DNA of 59,137 nt from Lachnospiraceae bacterium (lineage in GTDB: Bacteria; Bacillota; Clostridia; Lachnospirales; Lachnospiraceae), in assembly GCA_015056795.1 (NCBI GenBank), contig SVFO01000010.1, positions 59,580 to 118,716 on the forward strand, given 5' to 3'. Shown here piece by piece: positions 43,064-51,649 of the stretch (positions within the stretch are counted from its first letter, which is position 1; every line of letters starts with the position of its first letter). The translations under genes were made by a program, and so were the position numbers. Below the pieces are notes generated by a model. That model was not told where the DNA came from. It saw only the letters and a list, made by a program, of their open reading frames with translations, and ran no database searches.

Positions 43064-44553
43064 GCGAACCTCTCCTTTAGCTGCTCATAGGTCAGGCGAT
43101 ATTTCTCAACCTGACGATTTGCGCCTGCAAGCTCCTTCGCCTCACTGCGCCTGATTTCATAGGTCTGTACCTGATTGGCATCAACCCCCGCTCGCAGGCT
43201 CACAATGCCGTCACCTTCCTTTGCAAGCTCGCTTAGGTGCGTGACGTAAATTCCTTTCCAATGCTCCCCAATGAAATACTTCAGCACACGCTTTCCCATC
43301 ACGTTGGCGTCGTAATTCGCCGCCGTCGTAAAGAGCTCATTGATCACGATAAAGCAGTTTGTCTGGCCCTTTTGCATCATGGGCTTTAAGCGAACCAGCT
43401 CGTCCATGAGCTTTCCGCGTCCCGTCTCCGCGCTTTCCTCCACGGAAAAATGCGTCCACAGGTTCTGATAATAGGGAACCTCCGCCGCCTCCGCAGGCAC
43501 GTCGAGACCCATTTTAGTAAAGTAAATCAGTTGTCCAAGACTCCTTGCATAGGTGGTCTTTCCGCCCTGATTCGGACCCGTAAGGACAAAGAAGCTTTCA
43601 TCTGCTGCAAGATAGGCATCATTGGAAACGACGGCCTGCCCCTTTTCAAGATTTGTCAGGGCAAGCGCGAGGTCATACAATCCCTTCGCGGATAAAACAT
43701 CTCCACTCACCCTTGGCGTGCAAAACCGAAAATCATTCTCCTGCATTTTCCTCTGGAATTTAGCAAAGGAAAGATAATATCCCATCTCCGTCAAAAGCTC
43801 CGGGACGCCCTCTGGAAGATAGACATATTTCCGCTGATAAAAGTCGTTTAGCCGCTCAAAGAAGTCCTTGTGCTTTTTCCGAAAGAGCTTGACAAGTTCC
43901 TCTTCGAGGTTTGAAAAATCCTCAGATCCAAGGAAGGGACTCTTAAAGATTTTTTCATGTGCAGGAAAGCATTCCGACAGGAACTGATCATACTTTCCCG
44001 TTCCCTTTCCCTCCGCGATGGTAAAGCGTTCCTTCTCATAGGTTAAAAGCACGCGAAAACCAGAAAGCTCCTGCCATAGCGATAACACCTCCGCGCGAAA
44101 CGCCTGAAATTCTTTTTTCTGAACTTCTCCGGAAACCCAATCCAATAGCGCCTTCATCCCCTCCGAAGCAGGCCCGGCCTTCTCCAGACTCTCTTTCAGT
44201 TTCTCCAGGGCGGCGATATAGCTCTGTGCCTCTCGCAGATACCATACCTGCTTTTGCAGCTCCTCCTGGACTCGTTCCCTTCGCTCCAAATATTGCTTTC
44301 GGATGCGCATGCCCATCGTAAATTCCATCAGGGCACGATAGATTTCTTCTTTTTTTACGTCACTGTAGATTGCCCTGCGGTAAGCTTCCTCCGCCTGGCT
44401 CTCCGGAAACGCATAAAAATAAGCGCGCACCTCCTGACCCCAGTCCTCCGTCACCTGATCCATAATCTGATCCAGATTCAGATCCTGAAAGAAGACGGGA
44501 CGCTCCGCCGTGCCACGCCTTGGATTCTCTTCGAGATATAATAAACGAAACAT
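43060..44553 (-). CDS. MutS-like ATPase, first of a coupled pair
   Basis: A 497-residue paralogue of the next gene with Walker A LTGPNQGGKTTYARS and Walker B CFIVINELFTTAAN. Again the Asp of Walker B is Asn, so this is a trait of the pair rather than random decay. The N-terminal region has long helices with many Glu and Lys and no DNA mismatch-recognition domain. VTHLSELAKEGD supplies the switch His. The equal architecture and 4-nt overlap point to an obligate partnership. Confidence 0.88.
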   Translation of the reverse strand: MFRLLYLEENPRRGTAERPVFFQDLNLDQIMDQVTEDWGQEVRAYFYAFPESQAEEAYRRAIYSDVKKEEIYRALMEFTMGMRIRKQYLERRERVQEELQKQVWYLREAQSYIAALEKLKESLEKAGPASEGMKALLDWVSGEVQKKEFQAFRAEVLSLWQELSGFRVLLTYEKERFTIAEGKGTGKYDQFLSECFPAHEKIFKSPFLGSEDFSNLEEELVKLFRKKHKDFFERLNDFYQRKYVYLPEGVPELLTEMGYYLSFAKFQRKMQENDFRFCTPRVSGDVLSAKGLYDLALALTNLEKGQAVVSNDAYLAADESFFVLTGPNQGGKTTYARSLGQLIYFTKMGLDVPAEAAEVPYYQNLWTHFSVEESAETGRGKLMDELVRLKPMMQKGQTNCFIVINELFTTAANYDANVMGKRVLKYFIGEHWKGIYVTHLSELAKEGDGIVSLRAGVDANQVQTYEIRRSEAKELAGANRQVEKYRLTYEQLKERFA

Positions 44554-44653
44554 TTCTTAGTCCTCACGCTCAGTAAGCTTCTACAGTAACACAGGAAGCA
44601 TAGCTAATAACATTTCCATGATAAACCATGACATTATTATAAAATTTACCCAC

Positions 44654-44692
44654 AAAAAAAACAACCACCTCGCAAGAAGTGGTCATTTTTTA
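44654..44692. terminator. Bidirectional terminator
   Basis: ACCACCTC-GCAA-GAAGTGGT (44664-44683) forms a 7-bp stem with one mismatch and a GNRA-like loop, with A8 on the left and T6 on the right. It ends the minus-strand transcript of the U32-like gene. Confidence 0.8.
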
Positions 44693-44716
44693 ATCATATT
44701 TGGCAAAAATTTGAAA

Positions 44717-45616
44717 TTATATTGTTTTTGCATTCATCTGTCTTAATGCATTCAACACAAAACCTCTTATAAAATCCTGATGCTCTTCCTTCACCATGAA
44801 GTATATGTAGGAGTCGAGTACAAATTGTTTAGGCAGTCCGCGACCCACGATCTTGAAATTCCGAAAGCCACGCTTGACGTAACGCTCCACTTCTTCCACA
44901 CTCATAAATGCCGGACGCTTCATGCATTCGGTAAACGTCCTTTTATCGTCCGAATGGTTAGGGCACGGAAAATTCACGTCTCCGTCAAACTCCAACTGAT
45001 GCCTGGACATTTCAAGATAATGCTGGGTACGATATTTACAACCTGGTTGACAGATTTCATTCACTAAGATCTCAATCCTGTCTGCTTGTGGCTCAATCGC
45101 TTTTAGTACCGTTTCATTACGATTCAGGTCATAATCCAAAACAACCAAATAATAGTCCTTCTCCAACTCCCGAAGCAGATCATCCTTACTTAAAATTCTC
45201 TTCGTCGTGGACGAAATGAGTTTGTATTGACTCCATGTCTTTCTCAGGTAATCCTCCAGCACCGGACTGTTCACTAAAACCTGATTCATTCCATTATCAG
45301 CAATACGCATGATTAAGTTACAGTATGTGTCATGGACATGTTCCTCTGTTAACAGGGAATTCGTCCACGTAAACCTGGCCGGGATGCCCTTTTGATTATA
45401 CGCAGAAATGATCTGGCGAATTTCCTTCGAGGAGCTAGAACCAATCATGGTCCTTCCGCCATTCCAAATGGCACCGGGAAACGTTCCGTAAACTGAACCG
45501 ATTTTGTAACCATCCCGAAATGCCTCAGGATGTCGTTCCATAGCCAAAATAAATATGTGATTTAACAGCCCCAGATAGCAAAGCCCCGGCAGATGCCAAT
45601 AAATTGTGTCGCTCAT
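44717..45616 (-). CDS. U32-like protein with conserved cysteines
   Basis: A 299-residue cytoplasmic protein. The NEICQPGCKYRTQHY segment (about residue 187-201) with later Cys in NFPCPN and FTECMKRP recalls the four-cysteine pattern of the peptidase U32 family, where UbiU/UbiV/RlhA bind an iron-sulfur cluster. The N-terminal half shows a repeating strand-helix pattern consistent with a TIM barrel. Assignment is by motif only. It has its own promoter with an embedded inverted repeat shared with the DUF5050 operon, and a terminator, so it is a single-gene unit. Confidence 0.6.
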   Translation of the reverse strand: MSDTIYWHLPGLCYLGLLNHIFILAMERHPEAFRDGYKIGSVYGTFPGAIWNGGRTMIGSSSSKEIRQIISAYNQKGIPARFTWTNSLLTEEHVHDTYCNLIMRIADNGMNQVLVNSPVLEDYLRKTWSQYKLISSTTKRILSKDDLLRELEKDYYLVVLDYDLNRNETVLKAIEPQADRIEILVNEICQPGCKYRTQHYLEMSRHQLEFDGDVNFPCPNHSDDKRTFTECMKRPAFMSVEEVERYVKRGFRNFKIVGRGLPKQFVLDSYIYFMVKEEHQDFIRGFVLNALRQMNAKTI

Positions 45617-45678
45617 TTTTTACCGTATCCCCAAATCTCCAGTTTCGTTCTTTCCGTCTCGCGAACCAGGTATTTCAC

Positions 45679-45728
45679 TAGTCGAAATTGACCAATAGTA
45701 TTATAACCCAATATCGACCAATATTCAA
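45679..45728 (-). promoter_or_regulatory. Island promoter-operator, copy A
   Basis: Minus strand: TTGAAT (45728-45723), a 17-bp spacer with TTGGTCGATATTGG, and TATAAT (45705-45700). A second half-site, reading TGGTCAATTTCGACTA on the minus strand, lies past the -10, forming an imperfect inverted repeat around the -10. Nearly identical in layout to copy B at 55964-56014. Confidence 0.8.
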
Positions 45729-45771
45729 GCAAAGGGCGCATAAAAAAGATTTTAATAGTAACTGGTAGAAA

Positions 45772-45904
45772 TATGATAAACTTGAAATCGGCAAGTGCCG
45801 AATTCAAGTTTAATTATTTCAAAATACACATTAAGTTTATGACCGCAGGTTTAGCACATCTCCATGTATTCCATTACATCAGGCTTTTTACAATTAGGAC
45901 ACAT
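45772..45904 (-). pseudogene. Decayed zinc-ribbon coding remnant
   Basis: On the minus strand an ATG at 45904 opens MCPNCKKPDVMEYMEMC, then TAA, then in the same frame TCGHKLNVYFEIIKLEFGT. CPNC and C-x-TCGH form a zinc ribbon split by one nonsense codon. No good ribosome site. The rest of 45617-45929 holds only the copy A promoter. Confidence 0.45.
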
Positions 45905-45929
45905 AATTTAGTCTATTTCTACACGCCTT

Positions 45930-46565
45930 CTAGCAATGTAAAAATCCACTTAATGTCTTCGAAAATGTGTTAAACAGAGGGCACACATCTTTATTAAGCC
46001 AACCACAAAGCAAATCACAAAGTGTGCATCCCCAGCAACACGAACAACCTCCTATATCCGAACATGAATTGCTTGCTGGCGGGTTACAATCTATGCAGCA
46101 ACAAAATCTTAGTATCCAAACCCAAGTACTCTCTTCCTGAAATAAATTTATTAAGTCCGTACCACAACAGGCATCAGATGTTGCCAGAACACATACAAAA
46201 CAAAATAGACAAAGACCAGGTCCGCATTCACCTTCACAGCAATAATCACAACAACCATCGTCAGCCGGAGTACAAGTAAAACCTCCTCGTCCATTCGGAG
46301 ACACATTATAACTACTCAGCATTATTTGAATTTCTTCTTTATTTTTTGAAATAAAATCTTCCGTAATTCCTATATTTTCTAATAATGCTTTTATTTTTTT
46401 TAGAGTTAGTGTTGCCATGCCAATAGAGTCAGAGGTATAGTAAGCAAAATACTGTTTTATTAAATCCAGTAGTGACAGCTCCGCCATTTTTTCTAATGCC
46501 TTCAATTCTTTGCACATATTCATTTGTTTTTCATTCAAATGATCAGTCATCACTTCTTTAGACAT
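45930..46565 (-). CDS. Cysteine-rich protein of unknown function
   Basis: A 211-residue protein with 25 Cys, 24 of them after residue 97. The N-terminal 95 residues are helical and ordinary (LNEKQMNMCKELKALEKMAE, ATLTLKKIKALLENIG); the C-terminal part is packed with CC and CxxC pairs (DDGCCDYCCEGECGPGLCLF, GGCSCCWGCTLCDLLCGW), with aromatic residues between. No signal peptide. It could bind metal or clusters, or be a substrate for modification. It begins inside the end of the DUF5685 gene (8-nt overlap), so production of the two is coupled. Confidence 0.8.
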   Translation of the reverse strand: MSKEVMTDHLNEKQMNMCKELKALEKMAELSLLDLIKQYFAYYTSDSIGMATLTLKKIKALLENIGITEDFISKNKEEIQIMLSSYNVSPNGRGGFTCTPADDGCCDYCCEGECGPGLCLFCFVCVLATSDACCGTDLINLFQEESTWVWILRFCCCIDCNPPASNSCSDIGGCSCCWGCTLCDLLCGWLNKDVCPLFNTFSKTLSGFLHC

Positions 46566-47433
46566 TTTCCCTTCGATATTTCCTTTTGATGATTCTTTCA
46601 GCCTGTTTTTCCATTCCGAACTTAACTACATTAATAACTATTTCATCCAATTCTTCACTATCCACACATATTGTAATTATCTTATTTTTAATTTGTTGCT
46701 GAATTAGATAAAACAGCATTAGTATTTCCTCAGAATTGTTTTCCGTCTGTAATAATCTAAAAAGATTAAACTCCTCCTTCTTCAAATCTCTTTGATAATC
46801 ATCCAACGCGTCTATGACATAAACCCATTTTCCAAGTTGGAAAAAAACACTTTTCAGAATGCTACTAGTCTGAAGATTCATTCCTTCAATATTATCCAGG
46901 AAAAAATCTTCCATCAGTTTTCCAAAAGCATTGGTAAGCACATCAAAATCTTCTGCCGTACTCGCATGTTCTTCCATTTCATGAATGCCGTCCATCTCTT
47001 TCCCATATTTGTCAAGACAGCTTTCAAACTGCTCTTTTTCTTTGATAAACCTTTTTTTATTTTTTACAATTTTCCACACAAGATGATTAACCCTGTTAGG
47101 CGAATCAAGGCAATTATCACGTAATTTTTCGCAAACCAACCAATAATTCAAAATTGCAACATACTGTAAAGCCTCTGTCGAGAGTACTATTCTCTTTTTT
47201 CTCCACGGCCTACTCGGACATTTTATTTGGTACTCTTTTTTCTCAGACTCTGGCAATGCCGAATCAATGGAAATTAAAATGTAAGTCAGATCATAATTGA
47301 GAAACAGGCGCGTCATAATCCCGAATCTCTTACCCAATTCCGTACATAAAGCACAATAAAAATCACGATATCGATATATATCTTTCAACTTTAATTCAAA
47401 ATTATATGGTCTAATATATCCTATCATCTGCAT
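46558..47433 (-). CDS. DUF5685 family protein
   Basis: A 291-residue, all-helical protein. The start GYIRPYNFELKLKDIYRYRD with FYCALCTELGKRFG and RLFLNYDLTYI match the DUF5685 pattern (CxLC..LG..G...R..NYD). A later VIDALDDYQRDLKKEEFN segment with paired Asp resembles the metal-binding helix of isoprenoid-synthase folds. Function not known. The ribosome site is weak. Downstream coupling to the Cys-rich gene suggests joint action, for example handling or modifying that protein. Confidence 0.75.
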   Translation of the reverse strand: MQMIGYIRPYNFELKLKDIYRYRDFYCALCTELGKRFGIMTRLFLNYDLTYILISIDSALPESEKKEYQIKCPSRPWRKKRIVLSTEALQYVAILNYWLVCEKLRDNCLDSPNRVNHLVWKIVKNKKRFIKEKEQFESCLDKYGKEMDGIHEMEEHASTAEDFDVLTNAFGKLMEDFFLDNIEGMNLQTSSILKSVFFQLGKWVYVIDALDDYQRDLKKEEFNLFRLLQTENNSEEILMLFYLIQQQIKNKIITICVDSEELDEIVINVVKFGMEKQAERIIKRKYRRENV

Positions 47434-47518
47434 TTACCAATACTTTTGTAAATATGCCCCGTAAAACCACTACTTCTCATAACCCAGTCATCTTCTAATC
47501 GAAATATGGCTTATGATC

Positions 47519-48502
47519 TCAATTCCTCTTCTTATTCCTCTTCTTATTCATCCTTTGTATTTTTTTATACCATCTATCGTCAAACTTTCGCGTAGCATCC
47601 CTTAAGGCATAATATCTAGAATCCTTAAACTGATGGAAATATATGATAAAAAGATAAGAAATAAATCCCAATGCAACTCCTTGAGGAAACATCAAACCGC
47701 TAACACAAAGAACAATCGTTACTATAACGCATATTCCCATTATGAGAAGATATAGAGTCAATGGTAATGTTTCTTTACGAAACTTTAGGGATGCAAGTTT
47801 TTTCCCCCTAATTTTCTCATTGTGTTCTTTTTCGCTTTGATATTCTTTGCTCTTGCGCTCCTGTTCTGCCTGATATTTCCGTTCCTTTATGTCATATTTT
47901 TGAATTGCTATTTGTATCCGCTCTTCAAAATTTTGAATTTTTTGATTACACTTCTCAAAGAATGCTTCACCGAGATTTTTTAGCTCTTCCTTTTTATCTT
48001 TCGGAGCCAAAACCATAGCTCTATTATAATAATTTTTCGCAAGGGAAACTATTTTTTTTCGATCATCGATAGCTCTTTGTATACAATGAGGATCGTGCGT
48101 CATAGCTTGGTAATCGTTATAACTACCAGACATATACGGATCATAGGGAACATATTCATAGTTATCCTTAATCTCCACATTTTCTATAATTTCGTCTGGT
48201 CGCATGTTTCTAGTAAAACACAGAAACTGATCCCAATGGACACGATAATCACTGGGATATGACTTCTCCGCCTCTTTAAAATATCGATCAGCCTCGTCCC
48301 ACATCCTTGAATCCAAAAACTTCTCACCTGCGGCAAGAAGAGAATCTAAGGAATCCTTCCCCGCAGTATAATTATAAAAATTCTGGATAGCTTTCTCAAC
48401 TATGTAAGGCGTATTACACATGGGACAGATGGCAGCATCCTTGCCACTGTCCACCTCAAGATTGGCTCCGCAATTTGTACATTGTGCTTTAACTAATGGC
48501 AT
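47519..48502 (-). CDS. Zinc-ribbon, TPR-like membrane protein
   Basis: A 327-residue protein. A TFIIB-like zinc ribbon (CTNCGANLEV .. ICPMCNTPYIV) opens it, then TPR-like helices (DEADRYFKEAEKSYPSDYRV), a long charged coiled coil (about 195-240) and two membrane helices (about 250-295) with a basic tail ending KKRNKKRN. Probably an inner-membrane adaptor. GAGG lies 8 nt before the start. The decayed IS element begins just upstream. Confidence 0.82.
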   Translation of the reverse strand: MPLVKAQCTNCGANLEVDSGKDAAICPMCNTPYIVEKAIQNFYNYTAGKDSLDSLLAAGEKFLDSRMWDEADRYFKEAEKSYPSDYRVHWDQFLCFTRNMRPDEIIENVEIKDNYEYVPYDPYMSGSYNDYQAMTHDPHCIQRAIDDRKKIVSLAKNYYNRAMVLAPKDKKEELKNLGEAFFEKCNQKIQNFEERIQIAIQKYDIKERKYQAEQERKSKEYQSEKEHNEKIRGKKLASLKFRKETLPLTLYLLIMGICVIVTIVLCVSGLMFPQGVALGFISYLFIIYFHQFKDSRYYALRDATRKFDDRWYKKIQRMNKKRNKKRN

Positions 48503-48543
48503 ACTACTTACCTCGTATTATATAGTCATACCCATTCTTTACT

Positions 48544-49683
48544 GGTGTTAGTATAAATATAGATCAAATTAAAATGAGAAATCTCCGGTGAAAGATGTTA
48601 TAATCTAATTGTTTCAAAGGAGGATCTCATCATGGCTCGTAAATCCAAACAACACGACAAGCAGTTCAAACTTGATGCGCTGAAGTACGTTCAGGAGCAT
48701 CCAGACCTTACCCAGGAGGAATGCTGCAAGAACCTTGGCATCAGCCTTACAACCCTTGCACGCTGGAAATCCCAGTATGCGGAGCATGGCGGCGACATCC
48801 CCGTCCGCGGTTCCGGCAATTACTCCTCTGACGAGGCCAAGGAAATAGCCCGTCTCCGGAAGGAGCTTCGCGATGCGCAGGATGTGCTCGACGTGCTAAA
48901 AAAGCCATCGGCATTCTGGGAAAAGACTGACTGCCGCCATCTACGTGGAGGTGGCAGCAAAGGTGGAGGCGTCCAAGGTCACTAAACGCCGCGTCTCCGT
49001 CTCCGGAATGCTGAAATTCCTTGGCGTTTCGAGGTCAGGCTACAGGGAGGCACAAGCCTTCCGCTTCCGAGCAAAGAAAGCACGCCGTAAAGAAGAACAT
49101 TCAAAAGATCTACGACGGATCCAAACAAAACTACGGCGCACCCAAGATCACGGCCGAACTGCGCAAGGCCGGCGAGGTCATTTCCCAGCGCACGGTTGGC
49201 AAGTACATGCGCGAAATGGGCATTCGCGCCCAGTGGGTCAAGCCCTGGACGACCACCACCAGGGATTCCGATTTTTCCAAAGAACTGCACAACGTCTTAA
49301 ATGAGCAATTCAATCCTGACCGCCCCAATGCCGTCTGGTGCAGCGACATCACCTATATTTGGACCGCTGAAGGCTTTGTTTACCTTACCAGCATTATGGA
49401 CCTGTATTCCCGTAAAATCATCGCGTGGAGCCTTTCCGAGACGATGGAGGTCTCCTGCGTTACCGAAACCGTCAGAAAAGCCTTGCAGCGCAGAAACACG
49501 GATCAGCCCTTAATTTTGCACTCAGATCGCGGAAGCCAGTACGTATCCAGGGCATACCGCGAAATAACTGAAAAGTTCCAGCTTAGCTACAGCCACAAGG
49601 GCTATCCCTATGACAACGCCTGCATTGAATCCTTCCATTCCCTGATCAAGCGAACTATGTATAAACATTCAAATCATATATAA
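48544..49683 (+). mobile_element. Truncated IS3-family insertion sequence
   Basis: An IS3-type element whose left end probably lies near TGTTAGTATAAATATAGATC (48546 on). The right end is missing: the transposase reading stops at residues normally followed by about 60 more, and no matching terminal repeat is seen by 49690. Both transposase frames are broken. GC is higher than the surrounding island. Confidence 0.75.
48632..49683 (+). pseudogene. IS3-family transposase OrfA/OrfB, broken
   Basis: OrfA (48632 on, after AAAGGAGG) has the HTH of IS3 transposases (LTQEECCKNLGISLTTLARW) and leucine-zipper helix. The expected -1 slippage site CTAAAAAAG is at 48895-48903, but the -1 frame meets a TGA after GILGKD. 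OrfB is then split over two frames, with a shift near 49045, before a readable DDE domain: AVWCSDITYIWTAEGFVYL, LHSDRGSQY and NACIESFHSLIKR. It ends early in unrelated residues. Confidence 0.85.
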
Positions 49684-49687
49684 TGCA

Positions 49688-50232
49688 TCAAATCTGTTGT
49701 AGTATTTCAATCGAATAGATCAGATTTAAGACTTCCCTTTTATCTTCTGGTGTCTTAACATCAAAGAACATATACAAATCGTTGATGTCCTGATTAAATG
49801 CCAAATCATACATACTGTTCATGCTAAACTCATTTCTAATCAGGTTCACCATTGTGATGGATTGCATATAGCCTATCATCGTCGTATAAGAGAGCGCCGG
49901 TACATTGGAATACATCATTTTATTCATTTCTGCAGATGCCTCAGCAAGCCATGAAAAATATAAAGGATTAACGGTTAGATTATTAAAGTATTTGGAAAAA
50001 CTAATCAATCTCTCAATGTTTGGATTTGATTTCATTTCACATGGACATGGTTTTTGAAGCAAATGCATTGTTTCATGCTGTATTGTCACTTTATAAGCAT
50101 CTTCATATGACAGCCCAGAAAAAGCAACAGATACATCGATATCATCAAGCTTGCCAATGCTCAAGTCGAAAACGCCGGTTACGCCTATTTTTCATATTTT
50201 TTAAATATATTTTAGTAGCTCCTTTACTTGGT
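49688..50232 (-). pseudogene. Metallopeptidase-like remnant
   Basis: The readable part (to 50164) has only a TTG start and no ribosome site. It contains a zinc-peptidase motif IQHETMHLL (HExxH) and a possible third ligand in LAEASAEMNK. Upstream, 50232-50200 encodes MNQVKELLKYI then stop, followed by A-rich runs and the frame shift into VTGVFDLSIGKLDD, as if an original start was lost by an indel. Last unit of the DUF5050 operon, next to the IS remnant. Confidence 0.55.
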
Positions 50233-50263
50233 TCATTTTGTCGATGACACGATTACTACGCGA

Positions 50264-51169
50264 TCATTCTTTATTCATGATTCCTTCATAAGTACCCTTT
50301 GTATTCTTCGCTGATTCTATCAGCATTGTATAAACTGTCGTTCTTAGCTTTCCAATCCAATACCCCCAGTATGCTCCTATGAGCGGAGCCAAAATAAAAA
50401 AGCATTTGAAAAATCCACTAACCAATCCATGGGTTTTCATATAATAATCAAAAATTTCACTGTCAAGATTAGAAAAAATTGCTCGACACAGAAACCCTCT
50501 CAGCATACCAATATGACTCAAACCGTGTGAATAATCATCCCACAAAGATGCAACATGCCAAAGATCCAAACCTATTGCAATACCGGTGAGAGCATACAGC
50601 AAAACTATGATTCCAATGTATATCCTGTATATGGCAAAGTATTCTTTATATTTACCTGCTTGATAGTTTGAAGAAACCTTTAGGCAGGAAATTCTTGTAT
50701 TTTGAGCTATTTTTATTGTCAGCAACGGAATCATGTTTGCGATTCTACCATATAGAATTCCAAGACCAATCCCGACAAGCGTCTGATACCAAACCGTAAG
50801 ATTGTAATTAGGATCATAAACATAGTATCCCCATGCGTTATGCACATACGGCCAATTCTTTATGCCAATAATCAGCGCAGTAAATAAGCCTATCACACCA
50901 CCTAGTGCACCATACAAAAAATCACCCTTAAACACATACCCTTTGTAAAAATTCTTTTCACAATAGTAGTTTTCAGATTCCCATGCCCTAGCTTCTTCTT
51001 TAGCTTCTTTTTTCGCTTGTATTTTTGCGCAAATTTTTGTTTTGACGAACTTTTTTCTAAATGCGTCACGACATAAAAGAAAAACGATAGGAAACAGAAC
51101 CGTCACTACAACCAAAATTATTAATACTATTATTGATTCAAAATTCATAATTATATTTAGTCCTTCCAT
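50264..51169 (-). CDS. Multi-pass membrane protein
   Basis: An about 301-residue protein: N-terminal helix (about 11-32), a basic coiled stretch (KTKICAKIQAKKEAKEEARA), then about four further helices with aromatic-rich loops. No family recognised. Like the zinc-ribbon membrane protein upstream, it has glycine-rich helices (YGALGGVIGLFTALIIGI) and the phrase MIPLLTIKIAQNTR resembling its MIPQLLIAIVTNTRL; the two may share a membrane domain. The ATG at 51169 lacks a ribosome site; ATG 51148 with AAGGA is an alternative. Confidence 0.75.
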   Translation of the reverse strand: MEGLNIIMNFESIIVLIILVVVTVLFPIVFLLCRDAFRKKFVKTKICAKIQAKKEAKEEARAWESENYYCEKNFYKGYVFKGDFLYGALGGVIGLFTALIIGIKNWPYVHNAWGYYVYDPNYNLTVWYQTLVGIGLGILYGRIANMIPLLTIKIAQNTRISCLKVSSNYQAGKYKEYFAIYRIYIGIIVLLYALTGIAIGLDLWHVASLWDDYSHGLSHIGMLRGFLCRAIFSNLDSEIFDYYMKTHGLVSGFFKCFFILAPLIGAYWGYWIGKLRTTVYTMLIESAKNTKGTYEGIMNKE

Positions 51170-51179
51170 CAAAATAAAA

Positions 51180-51602
51180 CTATTTCGCGCGTTTCTCTAT
51201 TGCCTCAATGGTAAGTCTAGTATTTGTAACTATCGCGATAAGAAGCTGCGGAATCATTATCTTTATTTTACCCACGATAAATCCAACAACACCGCCACCC
51301 AGTATCCACATAATTTGATTCTCTGTCGGAAACAGTTTTGTGATTACATAACCAATAATCACGCCAAAAATAATATAAATAAATGCAACTAATGTTACAA
51401 AACCAGAATAAAAGGAGGCCGACTCCGCGTCCTCGGACAAAGGCATCTTGGAGTTCTTCATAAAAGTTCCCACTTCCGCAATTTTGTTACGACTACTAGT
51501 TTTCGCTTTATTGGATTGAACATGATTCGACAACTTCTCCCCACAGCCTGAGCAGAATAATGCGTCATCATCATTTTTAGTACCGCATTTAGGACAAAAC
51601 AT
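51180..51602 (-). CDS. Zinc-ribbon membrane protein
   Basis: A 140-residue protein. The zinc ribbon MFCPKCGTKNDDDALFCSGCG opens it (two CxxC), followed by a Ser/Lys linker and two membrane helices (about 62-82 and 93-115). AGAGGAGG precedes ATG 51602 at 8 nt. Such zinc_ribbon_2 membrane proteins are common regulators or adaptors with no set function. The membrane part resembles part of the next gene's product. Confidence 0.85.
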   Translation of the reverse strand: MFCPKCGTKNDDDALFCSGCGEKLSNHVQSNKAKTSSRNKIAEVGTFMKNSKMPLSEDAESASFYSGFVTLVAFIYIIFGVIIGYVITKLFPTENQIMWILGGGVVGFIVGKIKIMIPQLLIAIVTNTRLTIEAIEKRAK

Positions 51603-51649
51603 TTTGTAATCCTCCTCTGTAAAAAAGATTTTTTGAAAATTGCATTTGG

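Noticed and set aside
45613..45807. 64-residue minus-strand frame overlapping the U32-like gene by 4 nt
   Set aside because: It runs through the promoter-operator, has no ribosome site and its residues resemble translated regulatory DNA.
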